From Pseudomonadota bacterium (GTDB lineage Bacteria > Pseudomonadota > Alphaproteobacteria > UBA1280 > UBA12223): 8,000 nucleotides of DNA. The stretch covers positions 1-8,000 of the forward strand of contig PTJW01000039.1 of the NCBI GenBank assembly GCA_002937495.1, written 5' to 3'. A program made the translations under genes and the position numbers. Positions within the stretch are counted from its first letter, which is position 1, and the number at the start of each line of letters is the position of its first letter. This document shows, piece by piece, positions 5,659-8,000 of the stretch. The notes under the pieces were generated by a model. The model saw nothing but the letters and a program-made list of their open reading frames with translations, had not been told where the DNA came from and made no database searches.

Positions 5659-5683
5659 ACTAAGCATGGGGCTTAGTTTTTTA
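5659..5683 (+). terminator. Hairpin with T tract in the leader of the UbiG-like gene
   Basis: ACTAAGC (5659-5665) pairs with GCTTAGT (5671-5677) around ATGGG, followed by a T run to 5682. This terminator-like structure would lie about eight bases into the RNA made from the promoter at 5616-5645 and 42 bases before the gene. It could be an attenuator or pausing signal, or could block read-through towards the gene. Stability is modest (7 bp). Confidence 0.5.
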
Positions 5684-5724
5684 TAAGTAATTATTTTTTT
5701 TTAGTATTAGAGGTAAAAATAAAA

Positions 5725-6471
5725 ATGGGTAAGACTAGTTACAATTTAACTTTAAGACAAAAGATTGCTATTGTAGGCAGACTTATTGCAAATAAGCATG
5801 TTCCTTACAAAAAAAGCTTTCTTAAGTATCATCTTATTAGAAGAAAATATATTCTTTCAAGAACATGTGAATTTTTTGAAAAAAATAAGTTTGAACCAGC
5901 ACCACTTTTAAATAAAAAAGTGTTGGATATTGGTTGCGGCTTAAACCAAATTTCAGATGAGTTAGCATTTAGAGGTGCTGATATTGTTGCAATTGATAAG
6001 GATTTAGAAGTTCTAACATCTGCTAAAAATAATGCTCTACATAATGGTTCACCGGTTGATTATCAAAATAGAACAATTGAAAACCTAGAATCTAGCGAAA
6101 AATTTGATATGGTTCTTCTTTTAGATTTCTTAAATAATAAAAATATTACATCAACTTTAGATAAAGTAGATGAATTATTAAAAGAAGATGGTTTGCTATT
6201 AATCTCTGGTACTAATAAGACTCTAAAGTCTTACATTAGAAATATCTTTATTCCTAAGTTTTTATTAAAAATGTTGCATTTAAACATTACATCTAAAGAC
6301 CTAATGAAGCTTAAAAAGGTTAAAACAGAGCTAAAAGCAAGAGGCTATAATATTATTGGTATTCAAGGTATTGATTTTAGCTTTTACACAGGCAAGTGGC
6401 ATAAAACAAACTCAACAAGAGTTAGGTATATTATGAACTGCAGTAAATTAGAAAAAAAAGATACTGAATAA
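5725..6471 (+). CDS. UbiG-like SAM-dependent O-methyltransferase (divergent)
   Basis: The 248-residue product is a class I methyltransferase. Motif I is KVLDIGCGLNQIS (65-77), the acidic residue that binds SAM ribose is D91 in VAIDKD, and FDMVLLLDF (127-135) is the strand 4 region. Several parts follow UbiG, the ubiquinone-pathway O-methyltransferase: KSFLKYHLIRRKYI (30-43) parallels 'FKPLHKxNPxRLxYI', VDYQNRTIENL parallels 'IDYRxxTAExL', SGTNKTLKS (161-169) parallels 'ATLNRTLKS', and the end GIDFSFYTGKWHKT parallels the family's 'GxxYNPLxxxW'. Differences are notable. The N-terminal tryptophan motif (WWD) is missing, GCGGG has become GCGLN, the 'EVxEHV' block has become DFLNNKN, and 'RGTHDW' is not seen. 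It may be a fast-evolving UbiG or a paralogue with another substrate. The ribosome site AGAGGT lies at 5709-5714. Confidence 0.65.
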   Translation: MGKTSYNLTLRQKIAIVGRLIANKHVPYKKSFLKYHLIRRKYILSRTCEFFEKNKFEPAPLLNKKVLDIGCGLNQISDELAFRGADIVAIDKDLEVLTSAKNNALHNGSPVDYQNRTIENLESSEKFDMVLLLDFLNNKNITSTLDKVDELLKEDGLLLISGTNKTLKSYIRNIFIPKFLLKMLHLNITSKDLMKLKKVKTELKARGYNIIGIQGIDFSFYTGKWHKTNSTRVRYIMNCSKLEKKDTE

Positions 6472-6477
6472 TTTATT

Positions 6478-6510
6478 AATAGCTCAAATTTTGAATTTGG
6501 GCTATTTTAT
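6478..6510 (+). terminator. Probable weak terminator after the UbiG-like gene
   Basis: A 13-bp stem pairs AATAGCTCAAATT (6478-6490) with AATTTGGGCTATT (6494-6506), including one G-T pair and a 3-base loop. The T tract is interrupted (TATTTTAT), so some read-through into the DUF502 gene is likely; no convincing promoter of its own was found for that gene. Confidence 0.6.
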
Positions 6511-6542
6511 ATAAGCTTTTATAGAAGGGGCATATATTTATA

Positions 6543-7283
6543 ATGAAACAAATAGAAAACAATCAACAAGAACAAGAGAAAAGTACTTTTTTATCACGAC
6601 TTCGTGGTAACTTTTTAACTGGTTTACTTGTATTAATGCCATTAGTTTTAACACTATGGATTTTTAAAACATTAGTATTTTCATTAGATGCTTTTGTACA
6701 GTCATTAATTCCAAGAGAATACATTCAAACACTAACAGTAGATTATCATAATTCAGTATTTAAAGCATTAACAGGCGAAACTACAATTCCAGGTTTAGGC
6801 TTATTAGTTGGCTTTATTGCAATTGTGCTTGTAGGTATTTTAGCTAAAAATGTTATTGGTAAAAAATTATTTGATGTTTGGGATCATATTTTTGATAGAA
6901 CTCCACTAATTAGATCTATCTATTCTGCAATTAAACAAATTACTAATACAATTGGTAGCACAAGCTCTGCATCATTTAGAGAAGTTGTTTTAGTAGAGTA
7001 TCCTCGTAAAGATTGTTGGGTTGTTGCATTTGTAAGTGGTAGCACAACAGCAAGGGTTAAAAAACACATTGCAGAAGATGAAAACGATGAATTTATTAAT
7101 GTATTTGTTCCAACAACACCAAACCCTACATCAGGCTTTTTAATTTTTGTACCAAGAAAATCAGTTAAGCACTTAGATATGACAGTAGAAGAGGGCCTTA
7201 AGCTTGTTATTTCAGCGGGTATTGTTACTCCAGGGCAAGAAAAGGAAGAAACTAAAGAAAAAATTACTACAAAAATTCTTTAA
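6543..7283 (+). CDS. DUF502 family integral membrane protein
   Basis: The 246-residue product matches the DUF502 family (PF04367) throughout. RGNFLTGLLVLMPLVLTLWI (21-40) is the first membrane span. A second span at about 84-101 is preceded by IPGLGLL and followed by the family's conserved 'P-L-[IV]-R-S-I-Y-S-A-[IV]-K-Q' at 121-132. VVLVEYPRKDCWVVAFVSG (148-166) and VFVPTTPNPTSGFLIFVPR (187-205) are the hallmark cytoplasmic or peripheral segments. The end has LDMTVEEGLKLVISAGIV and then a charged tail. The molecular role of the family is unknown; it is widespread in alphaproteobacteria and in plants. The start ATG 6543 is supported by GAAGGGG at 6524-6530, a rather long 12 bases away. It may be partly co-transcribed with the UbiG-like gene. 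Confidence 0.93.
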   Translation: MKQIENNQQEQEKSTFLSRLRGNFLTGLLVLMPLVLTLWIFKTLVFSLDAFVQSLIPREYIQTLTVDYHNSVFKALTGETTIPGLGLLVGFIAIVLVGILAKNVIGKKLFDVWDHIFDRTPLIRSIYSAIKQITNTIGSTSSASFREVVLVEYPRKDCWVVAFVSGSTTARVKKHIAEDENDEFINVFVPTTPNPTSGFLIFVPRKSVKHLDMTVEEGLKLVISAGIVTPGQEKEETKEKITTKIL

Positions 7284-7290
7284 AAAATCT

Positions 7291-7318
7291 TGTAAAATAT
7301 ATAAAAAGGTTTATACTT
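7291..7318 (+). promoter_or_regulatory. Candidate sigma-70 promoter overlapping the DUF502 terminator
   Basis: TTGTAA (7291-7296), a 16-base spacer and TATACT (7313-7318) could start RNA near 7325 for the gene at 7384. The -10 box sits in the 5' arm of the terminator hairpin, so this RNA would contain only the 3' arm and would not be terminated by it. Confidence 0.45.
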
Positions 7319-7337
7319 TGGGTATGAACCTTTTTTT
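7304..7337 (+). terminator. Intrinsic terminator of the DUF502 gene
   Basis: A 14-bp stem pairs AAAAAGGTTTATAC (7304-7317) with GTATGAACCTTTTT (7322-7335), including one T-G pair and a 4-base loop, and ends in a 7-T run. It is one of the strongest hairpins in the window. Confidence 0.87.
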
Positions 7338-7371
7338 CGTTCATATCTTAACCCTGTCTTAATATTTGTAT

Positions 7372-7378
7372 AAGGAGG
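7372..7378 (+). promoter_or_regulatory. Strong ribosome binding site of the 149-aa gene
   Basis: AAGGAGG lies five bases before ATG 7384, a perfect Shine-Dalgarno. It rules out the in-frame TTG at 7366, which precedes it. Confidence 0.88.
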
Positions 7379-7383
7379 TTGGT

Positions 7384-7833
7384 ATGTTAATTCACTCTAG
7401 TGGGTCAGCAATATACCAAGCTATAGACTATACTGATAACTCACTTACTAAACAAATTTTAAATAATAAAGTTATTTCATCGGCTAGTTTAGCGGTGTCT
7501 ACAATTTTAATATCTTTTTGGCTTAGTAAGGTTATTTTTGTAAACTCTTTAGTTGCTTTGGTTGTTTTGGCAATTTCTGGTGTGGTTTTATTAGTTTTAA
7601 GTTACCTGATGGTTCTTGAGCTAAAATACCGACAATATCTTTCATACCATAAAAAATATTATAACTATAAAACTAAAACTTTCTTTAAGCAGCAACGCGG
7701 TAACTTCTTATCATTAGAATGGTATGTTTTAAAAACATATTTAGATGGTAAGTGCTGTATTCAGTCGAACCGTAGCGAGCTACAGTTAAATATAGTAGAG
7801 CTACATAATAAAATAATACAACAAGGATCTTAA
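7384..7833 (+). CDS. Two-span membrane protein of unknown function
   Basis: This 149-residue protein was not recognised. Residues 1-30 are polar. Two adjacent hydrophobic spans follow at about 31-53 and 55-79, separated by only a short turn, so both ends should lie on the same side, most likely the cytoplasm. The C-terminal 70 residues are basic and aromatic (a KYRQYLSYHKKYYNYKTKTF stretch at 81-100), followed by a region with one CC pair (124-125) and a mixed helix to the end. No signal peptide, enzyme motif or metal site is evident. The start has a perfect ribosome site. The gene is followed one base later by a 42-residue gene, so the two are almost certainly translated from one mRNA. It may be made from a promoter overlapping the preceding terminator. 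Confidence 0.75.
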   Translation: MLIHSSGSAIYQAIDYTDNSLTKQILNNKVISSASLAVSTILISFWLSKVIFVNSLVALVVLAISGVVLLVLSYLMVLELKYRQYLSYHKKYYNYKTKTFFKQQRGNFLSLEWYVLKTYLDGKCCIQSNRSELQLNIVELHNKIIQQGS

Positions 7834-7834
7834 T

Positions 7835-7963
7835 ATGAGTAAGCAGCTGGAATTTTCAAGAAAAATCAACCGAGATATTAAATTGATGGAAGAGGCCGTT
7901 TCTTTGATTAATTCAAAAAAAGAAACTAAGCCAAAGTTGCCAAATCAAGCAAAAACTAATTAG
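7835..7963 (+). CDS. Small basic peptide gene coupled to the 149-aa gene
   Basis: This 42-residue frame starts one base after the preceding stop codon (TAATATG) and has AAGGA at 7823-7827, seven bases upstream, which supports real translation. The peptide has an amphipathic helical first half (LEFSRKINRDIKLMEEAVSLI) and a lysine- and proline-containing tail with several Gln and Asn. It has no membrane span and no cysteine. No family was recognised. Its tight coupling to the two-span membrane protein suggests the two act together, for example the small protein binding the basic tail of its partner, but this is inference only. Confidence 0.6.
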   Translation: MSKQLEFSRKINRDIKLMEEAVSLINSKKETKPKLPNQAKTN

Positions 7964-8000
7964 CGATAATCTTAATAGATAAAGCACCTGTAAATATATA

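Noticed and set aside
7956..8000. Possible 3' end of a minus-strand gene (codons ending in KIIAN, stop at 7958-7956)
   Set aside because: Only 14 codons are inside the window, they overlap the 42-aa gene by eight bases, and no family can be recognised. It may be real, but the window does not support a call.

Overview
The window is AT-rich DNA that looks like the chromosome of a flagellated, low-GC alphaproteobacterium. The evidence is an alphaproteobacterial-style DnaX C-terminus, a small S21 with the NNVDQA core, a UbiG-type methyltransferase, a DUF502 membrane protein, and a flagellar promoter of the sigma-54 (-24/-12) type. No rRNA, tRNA, CRISPR array, transposase or phage gene was seen.

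Layout. Positions 1-375 are the 3' end of dnaX (clamp-loader tau/gamma), closed by a hairpin terminator. A 45-residue membrane peptide (491-628) follows with its own terminator. Positions 704-865 hold an open but start-less fragment with RCC1-type repeat residues, apparently the tail of a lost gene. A minus-strand flagellar operon follows: flaG-like (3241-2828), then fliD, the filament cap (2797-920). It is preceded by a near-consensus sigma-54 promoter. Divergent from it is flhB (3452-4522), the export-gate substrate-switch protein, behind a good sigma-70 promoter. Convergent with flhB is a minus-strand diguanylate cyclase with an N-terminal coiled coil and an intact I-site (5139-4555).

rpsU (5506-5306, minus) and a divergent UbiG-like methyltransferase (5725-6471, plus) are transcribed from back-to-back promoters whose -35 boxes are three bases apart. 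Both have leaders that can fold into hairpins. A DUF502 integral membrane protein (6543-7283) follows. The window ends with an unrecognised two-gene unit: a 149-residue protein with two membrane segments and a 42-residue basic peptide one base behind it.

How they work together. flaG-fliD and flhB belong to flagellar assembly, but their promoters suggest different control: flhB (early, export apparatus) by the housekeeping sigma and flaG-fliD (late, filament) by RpoN. The neighbouring diguanylate cyclase could link c-di-GMP to motility, but position is the only evidence. The other genes are housekeeping (dnaX, rpsU, perhaps ubiquinone synthesis) or unknown. Most transcription units are short and closed by hairpins, three of which lie between convergent genes or overlap a promoter. 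No clear new multi-gene system is present. The best leads are the terminal two-gene unit, the divergent UbiG-like protein, the structured leaders and the RCC1 remnant.
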